From Pseudomonadota bacterium (GTDB lineage: Bacteria; Pseudomonadota; Alphaproteobacteria; Caulobacterales; Caulobacteraceae): 44,471 nt of DNA. The notes beneath the pieces were generated by a model. The model was not told where the DNA came from and searched no databases. It worked only from the letters and a program-made list of their open reading frames with translations. The position numbers and the translations under genes were made by a program. The stretch covers positions 1-44,471 of the forward strand of contig JAEWJI010000003.1 of NCBI GenBank assembly GCA_023386645.1, read 5' to 3'. Positions 7,383-14,694 of the stretch are shown in pieces (the stretch's first letter is position 1; each line of letters opens with the position of its first letter).

Positions 7383-8177
7383 TCACTGCACCCTCCTGAA
7401 AAACCGTCCCGGCTGCAGGTCCAGCCAGGTCCAGGGCTTGTAGATCGCCGCGCCGGGTTTCCAGGAGGCGACGATCAGTTCCGCGCGGCCGACGATGTTC
7501 TCGGCCGGCAGCAGGCCGACGCCGAGGTCGGACGGCCAGCGGCTGTCCATCGAGTTGTCGCGGTTGTCGCCCAGCATCAGGTAGTGGCCGGCCGGAACGA
7601 TCACGGCCAGGGTGTCGTCTCCGGCGGCCGCCCCTCCGTCGTAGAGCAGATGACCATCGCCGTTCGGCAGGGTCTCGCGCACAAGGGCGACCCGGCGCAA
7701 GGGAGCGTCATGGTCGGTGGTCTGATCCAGCACGGTTTGTGGAAGCGGCTCGTCGTTGACGAACACCACCCCGCCGCGCAGCTGAACCTTGTCGCCCGGC
7801 AGGCCGATCACCCGTTTGACCCAGGTCTGCTGCGGATCGCGCGGCAGGCGGAAGACGACGACGTCGCCGCGTTCCGGCTGGCGACCGAACAGGCGGCCGG
7901 AGCCGATCGGCGGATGGAAGGGCAGGGAGGCGCGGCTCCAGCCGTAGGCGTATTTTGAGGTCACCACATAGTCGCCGGTGACGAGCCCCGGTTCCATCGA
8001 GGACGAGGGGATGGTGAAGGGCTGGAAGGCCACGGTCTGGAAGACCAGGGCGGCGGCCAGACCCGCACCGACGATGCGCAGGGTCTCGACCGCCTCGGCC
8101 CGGAAGGAGGCCCGCGGCGAGCGTTGGAGAACGTCGCGGGCGGTGGGCGAGGAGAGCGGTGCGGCGGTGGTGTTCAT
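7383..8177 (-). CDS. lepB: Signal peptidase I
   Basis: A 264-residue inner-membrane serine protease that cleaves signal peptides of Sec- and Tat-exported proteins. One membrane anchor at about 32-52 is followed by the catalytic Ser60 in FTIPSSSMEPGL and the general base Lys121 in WVKRVIGLPGD. The signature GDNRDNSMDSR near the C-terminus is intact. In many alphaproteobacteria lepB lies with acpS, rnc and era; none of these is here, so this may be a second lepB copy or a relocated one. It is convergent with the EF-hand gene and divergent from rpoN. Start ATG 8177 lies in the 5' gap shared with rpoN. Confidence 0.93.
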   Translation of the reverse strand: MNTTAAPLSSPTARDVLQRSPRASFRAEAVETLRIVGAGLAAALVFQTVAFQPFTIPSSSMEPGLVTGDYVVTSKYAYGWSRASLPFHPPIGSGRLFGRQPERGDVVVFRLPRDPQQTWVKRVIGLPGDKVQLRGGVVFVNDEPLPQTVLDQTTDHDAPLRRVALVRETLPNGDGHLLYDGGAAAGDDTLAVIVPAGHYLMLGDNRDNSMDSRWPSDLGVGLLPAENIVGRAELIVASWKPGAAIYKPWTWLDLQPGRFFRRVQ

Positions 8178-8352
8178 GCCCCCACCCCATCCTCGGGCGG
8201 GCCGGTGCGCCAGCGGATTGATGTCCGGACGCCTCCAGAACCCTGTCCGGACAGGGCGCGTAGGCGCTTAGAGCCGCGTTAACCGCTTCCGCCGGAGAGT
8301 GGCCAAAGCAAGTTCCGGGCCATGTCGGCTCAAACGTCGGGGGCGGCGCGCG

Positions 8353-9864
8353 GTGATCGGTCAGAGACTGGAGATTCGGCAGGGCCAGGGACTGGTCATC
8401 ACGCCGCAGCTGCAGCAAGCGATCAAGCTGTTGCAGCTCTCCAACGTCGAACTGGATGAATACGTCGAGGCCGAGCTCGAGAAGAACCCGCTGCTCCAGC
8501 GCGAGGAGGGCGAGGGCCCGGAGCGCGGGCAGGAGACGCCCGAGGCGCCGGTCGAGGGCCCGGGGGACGGAGCCGAGCTGAGCTTCCAGGACGGACGCGC
8601 GGCCGATGGCGAGGCGGCGATGGACGCCGGAGCCGGCGAGCATGAGGACGCCGCTCCCGGCGAGCGGGTGTCGGATCGCGCGGACGAAGCGCAGGTCGGC
8701 CTGACCGACTGGTCGATGGCCGGCAAGGGCGGCGCGGCCACCGGCGACGGCGAGGCGCCCGAGCGGGCGGACAGGCGCGAACCGACTCTGTGGGAGCATC
8801 TTCAGGCCCAGGCCGGGGCTGCGGGCCTGTCGCCCACGGATCACGCGATCGCGCTTGGCCTGATCGATGGGGTGGACGAGGGCGGCTATCTGCGCGGCGA
8901 CCTGAACGAGGTGGCCGAGCGGCTGGGCTGCGACCTGGAGCGGGTCGAGCGGGTGCTGGCGGTCTGCCATGGGTTCGAGCCCACTGGAGTGATGGCGCGC
9001 TCGGTGCCGGAATGCCTGAAGCTGCAGCTGGTGGAGCGCAACCGGTTCGATCCGGCGATGGCCTGCCTGCTCGACAATCTGGATCTGCTGGCCAAGCGGG
9101 ACCTGACGGGGCTGCGCAAGGCCTGCGGCGTGGACGCCGAGGACATGGCCGAGATGATCGCCGAGTTGAAGGCCCTGACGCCTCGGCCGGGCGCGGGCTT
9201 CGGCGGCGAGCCGGCCCAGACGGTGATCCCCGACGTGCACGTGCGGCCCGATCCGGCCGGCGGCTGGCGGGTGGAGCTGAACGCCGACACCCTGCCGCGC
9301 CTGCTGGTCGACAAGCGGTATCACGGGGTGGTCGCGGCCGGCGCGCGGTCGGAGGCCGAGAAGACCTTCGTCGCCGACTGTGCGGCCCAGGCCAACTGGC
9401 TGGTCAAGTCGCTGGACCAGCGGGCCAAGACCATCCTGAAGGTGTCTTCCGAGATCGTGCGCCAGCAGGACGCCTTCCTGGCCTTCGGGGTCGAATTCCT
9501 GCGGCCGTTGAACCTGAAGACCGTGGCCGACGCCATCGGCATGCACGAATCGACCGTCAGCCGGGTGACCTCGAACAAATACGTCTCGACCCCGCGCGGC
9601 GTGTTCGAGCTGAAGTTCTTCTTCACCGCCGCCATCCAGGCGACCGATGGCGGGGCCAGCCACTCGGCCGAGGCGGTGCGTCACCGCATCAAGTCGATGA
9701 TCGACGGCGAGGCCCGCGACGGCGAGGTGCTGTCCGACGACCGGATCGTCGAGATCCTGAAGGAGACGGGCGTGGATATCGCCCGGCGCACGGTGGCGAA
9801 ATACCGCGAGGCGCTGCGGATTCCGTCCTCGGTCGAGCGTCGGCGCATGTTGGCGGCGGGGTAG
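8353..9864 (+). CDS. rpoN: RNA polymerase sigma-54 factor
   Basis: A 503-residue sigma-54, the alternative sigma factor that needs enhancer-binding ATPases. Region I begins QRLEIRQGQGLVITPQLQQA and is Leu/Gln-rich (KLLQLSN). An acidic region II spans roughly 50-130. The core-binding domain follows, then the HTH (LNLKTVADAIGMHESTVSRV) and, near the C-terminus, the RpoN box ARRTVAKYRE at about 477-486. The frame is open from a GTG at 8299, but homologues begin two to three residues before GQRLEIRQ, so GTG 8353 with GGGGGCGG upstream is preferred. It is followed by hpf and ptsN as in other proteobacteria, but separated from lptB by about 3 kb. Confidence 0.92.
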   Translation: MIGQRLEIRQGQGLVITPQLQQAIKLLQLSNVELDEYVEAELEKNPLLQREEGEGPERGQETPEAPVEGPGDGAELSFQDGRAADGEAAMDAGAGEHEDAAPGERVSDRADEAQVGLTDWSMAGKGGAATGDGEAPERADRREPTLWEHLQAQAGAAGLSPTDHAIALGLIDGVDEGGYLRGDLNEVAERLGCDLERVERVLAVCHGFEPTGVMARSVPECLKLQLVERNRFDPAMACLLDNLDLLAKRDLTGLRKACGVDAEDMAEMIAELKALTPRPGAGFGGEPAQTVIPDVHVRPDPAGGWRVELNADTLPRLLVDKRYHGVVAAGARSEAEKTFVADCAAQANWLVKSLDQRAKTILKVSSEIVRQQDAFLAFGVEFLRPLNLKTVADAIGMHESTVSRVTSNKYVSTPRGVFELKFFFTAAIQATDGGASHSAEAVRHRIKSMIDGEARDGEVLSDDRIVEILKETGVDIARRTVAKYREALRIPSSVERRRMLAAG

Positions 9865-9865
9865 G

Positions 9866-9979
9866 CCCCTCCACCACGCTCCGCGTGGTCCCCCTCCCCA
9901 TCTGCGATGGGGAGGACAGGCCGTGAGCTCTCCTCCCCACGACAGTGGGGAGGGGGACCGCCGGAGGCGGTGGAGGGGC
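9866..9979. repeat. Intergenic palindromic repeat (CCCCTCCACC type)
   Basis: Left arm CCCCTCCACC...GGTCCCCCTCCCCAT and right arm GGGGAGGGGGACCGCC...GGTGGAGGGG are inverted copies of each other, with inner hairpins such as CTCCCCATCTGCGATGGGGAG. It occupies most of the rpoN-hpf gap and belongs to the same family as the elements near 30.1 and 40.2 kb. Confidence 0.8.
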
Positions 9980-10023
9980 TGCGCACCTCACCCAAGCGTG
10001 ACTGCTGAAATCCAGCTTCGCCG

Positions 10024-10029
10024 TTGACA
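10024..10029 (+). promoter_or_regulatory. Possible -35 element for hpf
   Basis: TTGACA is a perfect housekeeping -35 hexamer placed 30 nt before the hpf ATG at 10059. A -10 at normal spacing would fall near 10047-10052 (CGTTGA, poor match), which would put the transcript start at or next to the ATG. It lies just after the palindromic repeat, so hpf could be transcribed independently of rpoN. Confidence 0.3.
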
Positions 10030-10058
10030 CCAAAACGGCTCCGTCGCGTTGATGGGGC

Positions 10059-10718
10059 ATGCAAGTCCAAGTCAGCGGCAAGCACGTGGATGTCGGCGAA
10101 GCGTTAGGCTCGCGCATCTCCCAGGAACTCGAAGAAGGGGTCGGCAAATACTTCGAACGCGGCGGCCAGGACGCCGAGGTGATCGTCGCCAAGGAGGGTC
10201 ACAGCTTCAAGGTGGACTGCTGGGTCCGGCTGGCGTCCGGCCAGGTCGTGTTCACCTCCGGCCTCGGGGGCGACGCCCACTCCGCCTTCACTGAAAGCCT
10301 TGAGAAGCTCGAGAAGCGCGTCCGCCGCTACAAGCGCCGGCTCAAGGACCATCACATCGGGCCCAAGCCCCTGTCGCCCGAGAAGACCGAACTGGCCGCG
10401 CGCGAGGTCGCCCGCTCGATCGTGCTGCGCGACCCCGACAGCGTCGAGGACGAGGAGTTCGGCGAGGCCGGCCGTCCCGACGAACCGCCGCCGGTCGGCA
10501 TGGTCATCGCCGAGACCGAACGCGAGGTGCGCACCCTGACGGTCGGCCGCGCCGTGATGGAGCTGGACATGACCGGCTATCCGGTCGTGCTGTTCCGGAA
10601 CGCCGCCCACGGCGGCCTGTCGGTGGTCTATCGCCGGCCCGACGGCAATGTCGGCTGGATCGACCCGGAACGAACCGCCCTCAATGGACACGGTTCGGTA
10701 AACGGTCAGAGCGCATAG
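10059..10718 (+). CDS. hpf: Ribosome hibernation promoting factor, long form
   Basis: A 219-residue long HPF. The N-terminal beta-alpha-beta-beta-beta-alpha domain (about 1-100: MQVQVSGKHVDVGEAL, ending in the basic helix KLEKRVRRYKRRLKDH) binds the 30S subunit at the decoding region. A variable linker follows, and the C-terminal domain at about 155-210 (RAVMELDMTGYPVVLFRN, GLSVVYRRPDGNVGWIDP) mediates dimerisation of ribosomes into 100S particles. In proteobacteria hpf sits between rpoN and ptsN, as here. There is only a weak GATGGGG before the ATG. Confidence 0.93.
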   Translation: MQVQVSGKHVDVGEALGSRISQELEEGVGKYFERGGQDAEVIVAKEGHSFKVDCWVRLASGQVVFTSGLGGDAHSAFTESLEKLEKRVRRYKRRLKDHHIGPKPLSPEKTELAAREVARSIVLRDPDSVEDEEFGEAGRPDEPPPVGMVIAETEREVRTLTVGRAVMELDMTGYPVVLFRNAAHGGLSVVYRRPDGNVGWIDPERTALNGHGSVNGQSA

Positions 10719-10784
10719 TCTTCCCCGCGTGGGGCGAGCCGTCTAAAGAGCGGCCGCCCCGCCGGGGTGTCGGGGACGTCGAGG

Positions 10785-11249
10785 ATGAACATCGAGGAAC
10801 TGCTGAGCCGCGAGAGCGTCGTGCTTCGCGGCGGAGCCTCGTCCAAGCGTCAGGCGCTGCACGTCGTGGCCGACGCGGCCGCCGAGGTGCTGGGCTTGCC
10901 GGCGTCTCGGATATTCGACGCTCTGCTGGAGCGCGAGGCCCTGGGCTCGACCGGTCTGGGGTCGGGCGTGGCCGTGCCGCACGCGCGGATCGAGGGACTG
11001 GATAGGGTGGCTGGGGTCCTGGTGCGGCTGGACCAGCCGGTCGCCTATGAGGCCGTGGACGACCGGCCCGTGGACCTGCTATTCGCCCTGTTCGCCCCGC
11101 CCAGCGCGGGGGCCGAACACCTTCGCGCCCTGGCGGCGGTGTCGAGGGCCCTGCGCGATCCGCAGACGCGCGAGCGGCTGCGGCAGGCCCGCACGGTGGA
11201 CGCCATCCACGCCCTGTTCATGAAGGACGCCCCGGCCACGGCGGCGTGA
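10785..11249 (+). CDS. ptsN: Nitrogen PTS enzyme EIIA(Ntr)
   Basis: A 154-residue phosphocarrier of the nitrogen phosphotransferase system. The phosphorylated histidine is H66 in GVAVPHARIEG, and the surrounding LLEREALGSTGLGSG and DLLFALFAPPSAGAEHL segments are typical of the EIIA-fructose/mannitol fold. It acts in the cytoplasm as a regulatory output with EINtr and NPr, which are not in the window. The frame also opens at a GTG (10767), but ATG 10785 has GGGGA eight bases upstream and begins MNIEELLS like homologues. It closes the rpoN-hpf-ptsN group and is convergent with the DUF1150 gene. Confidence 0.92.
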   Translation: MNIEELLSRESVVLRGGASSKRQALHVVADAAAEVLGLPASRIFDALLEREALGSTGLGSGVAVPHARIEGLDRVAGVLVRLDQPVAYEAVDDRPVDLLFALFAPPSAGAEHLRALAAVSRALRDPQTRERLRQARTVDAIHALFMKDAPATAA

Positions 11250-11296
11250 CGCACTCCGTGCCGTCCGAGACGGGATGGGGAGGATATATGGCCGGC

Positions 11297-11554
11297 CTAG
11301 TGCACCGACACGGGCGCCAGTTCGTGGGCGACGGCGGCGGCGAAGGCGGTCTCGCGGTCCATCATGACCGCCAGGCGCTCGCCATCGGCGGAGTGGACCG
11401 CATACAGGGTCTGGTCCGGATCGATCTCCAGCCCCTTGATGTCGGCCACGGGCGTGTCGGCGAGCACGTCGCTGGCGCGGATTTCGCGCACATAGACGAG
11501 GTCGGGAGCGCCGAGGCCGGCGAAATCTTCCTTGGTCATGGTCATGGGCGTCAT
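11297..11554 (-). CDS. DUF1150 family protein
   Basis: An 85-residue cytoplasmic protein with no known function. It matches the DUF1150 family: LGAPDLVYVREI near the N-terminus and TLYAVHSADGERLAVMMDRETAFAAA in the C-terminal half. Genes of this family commonly lie directly after small heat-shock protein genes in alphaproteobacteria, exactly as here, with 77 bp between them. A perfect AAGGAGG Shine-Dalgarno lies about 11 nt before the ATG at 11554, much stronger than those of its neighbours. An in-frame ATG three codons later is a less likely start. Confidence 0.82.
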   Translation of the reverse strand: MTPMTMTKEDFAGLGAPDLVYVREIRASDVLADTPVADIKGLEIDPDQTLYAVHSADGERLAVMMDRETAFAAAVAHELAPVSVH

Positions 11555-11581
11555 CTGGGACCGCCTCCTTCAATCAACTAA

Positions 11582-11599
11582 CGCCCGATCCGTCGGGCG
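11582..11599 (-). terminator. Hairpin between hsp20 and DUF1150
   Basis: CGCCCGA and TCGGGCG form a perfect 7-bp stem with a 4-nt loop, followed on the minus strand by TTAGTTGATTG. The U-content is too low for a strong terminator. It may act as a leaky terminator or as an mRNA stability or processing element, letting hsp20 be made in excess of DUF1150. Confidence 0.4.
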
Positions 11600-11631
11600 G
11601 TTCGGCTCCGCTTGGACGCCGATGTGCATGT

Positions 11632-12048
11632 TCAGCCCGATGTGATCGGAATGCGTCGAACCGCAGGCGTGGTCTCGGGCCGGGCCAGGTCGACGTGCAG
11701 CAGGCCGTGCTCCAGTTTCGCGCCCTCGACTTCCAGCCCGTCCGCCAGGACGAAGCTGCGCACGAAGCCGCGCGACGCGATGCCGCGATGCAGGAAGGCC
11801 TGGTCCGATCCCTGAGGCTCGCGCTTGCCGGCGACCGTCAGTTGCCGGCCCTCAAGCGTGATGCTGAGCTCGTCGGGCGTGAAGCCGGCGACGGCAAGGG
11901 TGATGCGCACCGCCGCCTCGCCCAGCTGCTCCACATTGTAGGGCGGATAGCTCTCGGCCGCGGCCTTGGCGGCGCGGTCGATCAGGGCGCGGGTCTGGTC
12001 GAAGCCCAAGAGGAAGGGGCTGTCGAGCAACAGGGTGCGGGTTGTCAT
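11632..12048 (-). CDS. Hsp20 family small heat-shock chaperone
   Basis: A 138-residue sHSP. The short N-terminal arm (LLLDSPFLLGFDQTRALID) is followed by the alpha-crystallin domain (about 37-125: YPPYNVEQLGEAAVRITLAVAGF, LSITLEGRQLTVAGKRE, RGFVRSFVLADGLEVEGA, GLLHVDLARPE). The C-terminus RRIPITSG carries the I-x-I anchor used for oligomerisation. It belongs to the IbpA-like class A sHSPs that bind unfolding proteins in the cytoplasm and are often under ROSE thermometer control in alphaproteobacteria. The predicted ROSE hairpin sits directly on its ribosome-binding site. Confidence 0.9.
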   Translation of the reverse strand: MTTRTLLLDSPFLLGFDQTRALIDRAAKAAAESYPPYNVEQLGEAAVRITLAVAGFTPDELSITLEGRQLTVAGKREPQGSDQAFLHRGIASRGFVRSFVLADGLEVEGAKLEHGLLHVDLARPETTPAVRRIPITSG

Positions 12049-12055
12049 GGCTCAA

Positions 12056-12072
12056 GTCCTCGTGCGAGCGAC
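12056..12072 (-). promoter_or_regulatory. Predicted ROSE-type RNA thermometer, SD-masking hairpin
   Basis: Read on the minus strand, GTCGCTCGCACGAGGAC folds so that TCGCT pairs with AGGA of the Shine-Dalgarno, leaving one G bulged. This is the U(U/C)GCU/AGGA arrangement that defines ROSE elements. The SD lies eight bases before the hsp20 ATG. An upstream stem (GGAGC/GCTCC, about 12085-12108) could be the 5' hairpin of the element. Confidence 0.72.
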
Positions 12073-12117
12073 TGTCGAAACGCGGAGCCCCCTGGACGGC
12101 GAGCTCCACGAGCCATG

Positions 12118-12146
12118 AGATGGGAGGCGGCCGTCGCTTTCGCAAC
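12118..12146 (-). promoter_or_regulatory. Possible heat-shock (sigma-32) promoter of hsp20
   Basis: On the minus strand CCCATCT (12124-12118) matches the RpoH -10 consensus CCCATNT. GTTGCGA (12146-12140) is a weaker -35, with 15 bp between them. Transcription would begin near 12110, giving a leader of about 60 nt, the usual size for a ROSE element. Confidence 0.45.
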
Positions 12147-12181
12147 GGCGCCTGTTGCGGCCGCCGGACGGGGACGGCGCC

Positions 12182-13510
12182 CTATTCGGCGCGCGCCCAC
12201 TCCTTGTTGATGGCCAGGGCGATCAGGGTGCAGATGGCGCCCGACAGCAGATAGGCGCCGACCGCCCAGACGCCGAACTGGCTGGCCAGGAACAGGGCGA
12301 CCAGGGGGGCGAAGCCGGCCCCGACCAGCCAAGCGGAGTTGGCCACGATGGCGGCGCCCGTGTAGCGGTGGTGGGCCGGGAAGCGGTCGTTGACCAGGCC
12401 TTGCGACTGGCCGAAGGCCATGCCCAGCAGGATGAAGCCGACGAGCATATAGGCGGTTTCGCCGACCGGCCCGGCGTTCAGGAGCTGGGGCGCGAAGCCG
12501 CTGTAGGCGCCGATGGCCACCGCCGAGACGGCCAGGACGAGACGGCGGCTGACCTTGTTGGCGATCAGGCCGGTGGACAGCATGGCCAGGACCCCGACCA
12601 CGGCGCCGACCATCTCGATCTGCAGAAAGCGCACCGGCTCCTCGCGCCCGGTCAGCGTCACCCAGGACAGGGGGAAGACGGTGACGATGTGGAAGAGGGC
12701 GAAGGCCGACAGCGGGGCCAGGGCGCCGAGCGCGATCGTGCGCCATTCCTGGAACAGGGTCTTGAAGGCTGGGGAGGGCTGAAGCTCGCGGCTTTCGAAC
12801 AGGCGCTCGAACTCCGGGGTAGCGACCAAACGAAGACGGGCGAACAGGGCCACGACGTTGATCGCCAGAGCCACGAAGAAGGGGTAGCGCCAGCCCCAGG
12901 AGAGGAAGTCCTCGGGCGTCAGGATCGAGAGGAAGTAGGCGAACAGGGCCGCGGCCACGAGCAGCCCCAGCGGCGCGCCCAGCTGAGGGATCATGGCGTA
13001 CCAGCCGCGCTTCTCCTTGGGGGCGTTGAGCGCCAGCAGGGACGGCAGACCGTCCCAGGCGCCGCCCCAGGCCAGGCCCTGGCCGAAGCGGAAGACGGTC
13101 AGGAACAGGACCGACAGCCAGCCGACCTGGCCATGGCTGGGCAACAGGGCGATGGCCATGGTCGAGCCGGCCAGCAGGAACAGGGCGATGGTCAGCTTCA
13201 CCCCCCGCCCGTGGTTCTGGTCGATCCACATGAACAGCAGGGTGCCGAACGGCCGGGCGATGAAGGCGACCGAGAAGACGGCGAACGACAGCAGGGTCGC
13301 CTGGATCGGATCCAGATAGGGGAAGACCAGGGTCGGGAAGACCAGCACCGCGGCCAGGGCGTAGACGAAGAAGTCGAAGAACTCGCTGGTGCGGCCGATG
13401 ATGACCCCGATGGCGATCTCGCTCGGCCGCACCTCGTGACGGTCGGCGTTGACGACACGCGCGTCGCGTTCGAGCGGAGTCGAGGTGGAAGGGCCTGTCG
13501 GTGTCGTCAT
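12182..13510 (-). CDS. MHS-type MFS transporter
   Basis: A 442-residue inner-membrane symporter with about 12 hydrophobic segments. It belongs to the metabolite:H+ symporter group (relatives of ProP, KgtP and ShiA): IGVIIGRTSEFFDFFVYALA in the first helix, VFSVAFIARPFGTLLFMW before loop 2-3, and FRFGQGLAWGGAWDG in helix 4. The substrate cannot be read from sequence; organic acids or betaines are typical for the family. The frame opens at 13597, but ATG 13510 has GGAG seven bases upstream and avoids a non-conserved extension. It is divergent from the cyo operon and precedes the hsp20 gene on the same strand. Confidence 0.85.
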   Translation of the reverse strand: MTTPTGPSTSTPLERDARVVNADRHEVRPSEIAIGVIIGRTSEFFDFFVYALAAVLVFPTLVFPYLDPIQATLLSFAVFSVAFIARPFGTLLFMWIDQNHGRGVKLTIALFLLAGSTMAIALLPSHGQVGWLSVLFLTVFRFGQGLAWGGAWDGLPSLLALNAPKEKRGWYAMIPQLGAPLGLLVAAALFAYFLSILTPEDFLSWGWRYPFFVALAINVVALFARLRLVATPEFERLFESRELQPSPAFKTLFQEWRTIALGALAPLSAFALFHIVTVFPLSWVTLTGREEPVRFLQIEMVGAVVGVLAMLSTGLIANKVSRRLVLAVSAVAIGAYSGFAPQLLNAGPVGETAYMLVGFILLGMAFGQSQGLVNDRFPAHHRYTGAAIVANSAWLVGAGFAPLVALFLASQFGVWAVGAYLLSGAICTLIALAINKEWARAE

Positions 13511-13565
13511 CGGTCGCTCCGGTCGCGAACGGCATGGAAAAAATTCCCGCGCCGCCCTTTCCTCT

Positions 13566-13590
13566 ATATCCCTAGATCCTTTAGGGGTAT
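13566..13590. promoter_or_regulatory. Dyad in the MFS-cyoA intergenic region
   Basis: ATATCCCTA (13566-13574) and TAGGGGTAT (13582-13590) form an inverted repeat with one G-T mismatch and a 7-bp spacer in an otherwise AT-richer stretch between divergent genes. It is a candidate operator for cyoA, the transporter gene, or both. The binding factor is unknown. Confidence 0.4.
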
Positions 13591-13624
13591 CGCTCAACTA
13601 TGAGATTCCGCCTTTCGTAGGCGC

Positions 13625-13636
13625 AACCGATCGGTT
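13625..13636. promoter_or_regulatory. Perfect 12-bp palindrome before cyoA
   Basis: AACCGATCGGTT ends five bases before the cyoA ATG (13642), where a Shine-Dalgarno would be expected; none is visible. It could be an operator or a small RNA hairpin over the translation start. Confidence 0.35.
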
Positions 13637-13641
13637 TTGTC

Positions 13642-14682
13642 ATGCGCGAGCCCGCCCCGCTCCACCGACGATTGACCGCCTTGGCCGGCATGTCCCTGCT
13701 GGCGTTGCTGGCGGGCTGCGAACAGGCGGTGCTGAACCCCGCCGGCGACATCGCGCGCCAGCAGCGCGACCTGATCTACATCTCCACCGGGCTGATGCTT
13801 TTGATCATCGTGCCGGTGATGGTGCTGATCGTGGTGTTCGCCTGGCGCTACCGGGCCAGCAACCGCAAGGCGACCTACGATCCGAAGTTCCACCACTCCA
13901 CCGCCCTGGAGCTGGTGATCTGGTCGTGCCCGCTCCTGATCATCATCTGCCTTGGGGCCCTGACCTGGTCGAGCACCCACCTGCTGGATCCATTCCGGCG
14001 GCTGGACAGGTTGTCGGAAGGTCGTCCGGTCCCGGCCGAGGCGCCCATGGTCGTGCAGGTGGTGTCGATGGACTGGAAATGGCTGTTCATCTATCCCGAG
14101 CAGGGCATCGCCACGGTCAATGAACTAGTGCTGCCGGTCGACCGGGAGGTGCGGTTCGACATCACCTCGACCAACATGATGAACACCTTCTACGCCCCGA
14201 CGCTGGCGGGCATGATCTACGCCATGCCCGGAATGCAGAGCCAGCTGCACGCGGTTCTGAACCGGCCGGGGCAGTACGAGGGCTTCTCGGCCAATTACAG
14301 CGGCGCGGGCTTCTCGGGCATGCGGTTCAGGCTGCAGGGCATGTCGCCGCAGGCCTTCGACCAGTGGGTGCGTCAGGTGCAGGCGACCGGCACGGCCCTG
14401 ACCACGGAAAGCTACCTGCAGCTGGAGCGGCCGACCGAGAAGCATCCGATCCAGCTGTTCAGCACGGCCCCCGAGGGGCTCTTCGACCGGGTGGTGAACC
14501 GCTGCGTCCAGCCCGGAACGCCGTGCATCGCCCACCAGATGCAGCACGGCCAGCAGGTTCCGGTCGCACCGTCGTCGGAGCCGGCGAACTCCGGGGAGCG
14601 CGGTCCGCAGGGGCAGGCCCAGGATCCGGCGCCGTCGGCGCACCAGGCGCCGGTGACCGGCCACACCTCGCACGGCGGCTAA
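13642..14682 (+). CDS. cyoA: Cytochrome bo3-type quinol oxidase subunit II
   Basis: A 346-residue lipoprotein subunit. The signal ends in the lipobox LLAGC, with Cys26 as the lipidated residue, and two membrane helices follow (about 45-67 and 90-110). The periplasmic cupredoxin domain (VSMDWKWLFIYPEQGIATVNEL) lacks the CuA ligand set: the site reads NMMNTFYAP and no Cys pair is present, so electrons come from quinol rather than cytochrome c. The last about 50 residues are a His, Gln and Pro-rich tail (HQMQHGQQVPVAPSSEP) longer than in E. coli. It is the first gene of cyoABCD-surf1. Confidence 0.93.
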   Translation: MREPAPLHRRLTALAGMSLLALLAGCEQAVLNPAGDIARQQRDLIYISTGLMLLIIVPVMVLIVVFAWRYRASNRKATYDPKFHHSTALELVIWSCPLLIIICLGALTWSSTHLLDPFRRLDRLSEGRPVPAEAPMVVQVVSMDWKWLFIYPEQGIATVNELVLPVDREVRFDITSTNMMNTFYAPTLAGMIYAMPGMQSQLHAVLNRPGQYEGFSANYSGAGFSGMRFRLQGMSPQAFDQWVRQVQATGTALTTESYLQLERPTEKHPIQLFSTAPEGLFDRVVNRCVQPGTPCIAHQMQHGQQVPVAPSSEPANSGERGPQGQAQDPAPSAHQAPVTGHTSHGG

Positions 14683-14694
14683 GGGGCAAGAGAG

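Noticed and set aside
8281..8300. CtrA-like half-sites (TTAACC) before rpoN and before the aminopeptidase gene near 41260
   Set aside because: Only single half-sites occur, without the second TTAA at proper spacing; they are expected by chance at this frequency.
7708..9684. A 658-residue minus-strand frame across lepB and rpoN
   Set aside because: Its sequence is compositional shadow of the lepB and rpoN codons and has no recognisable domain.
13511..13597. Longer N-terminus of the MFS transporter
   Set aside because: The extra 29 residues are polar and not family-like, and they would run across the regulatory dyad; ATG 13510 has a good GGAG.
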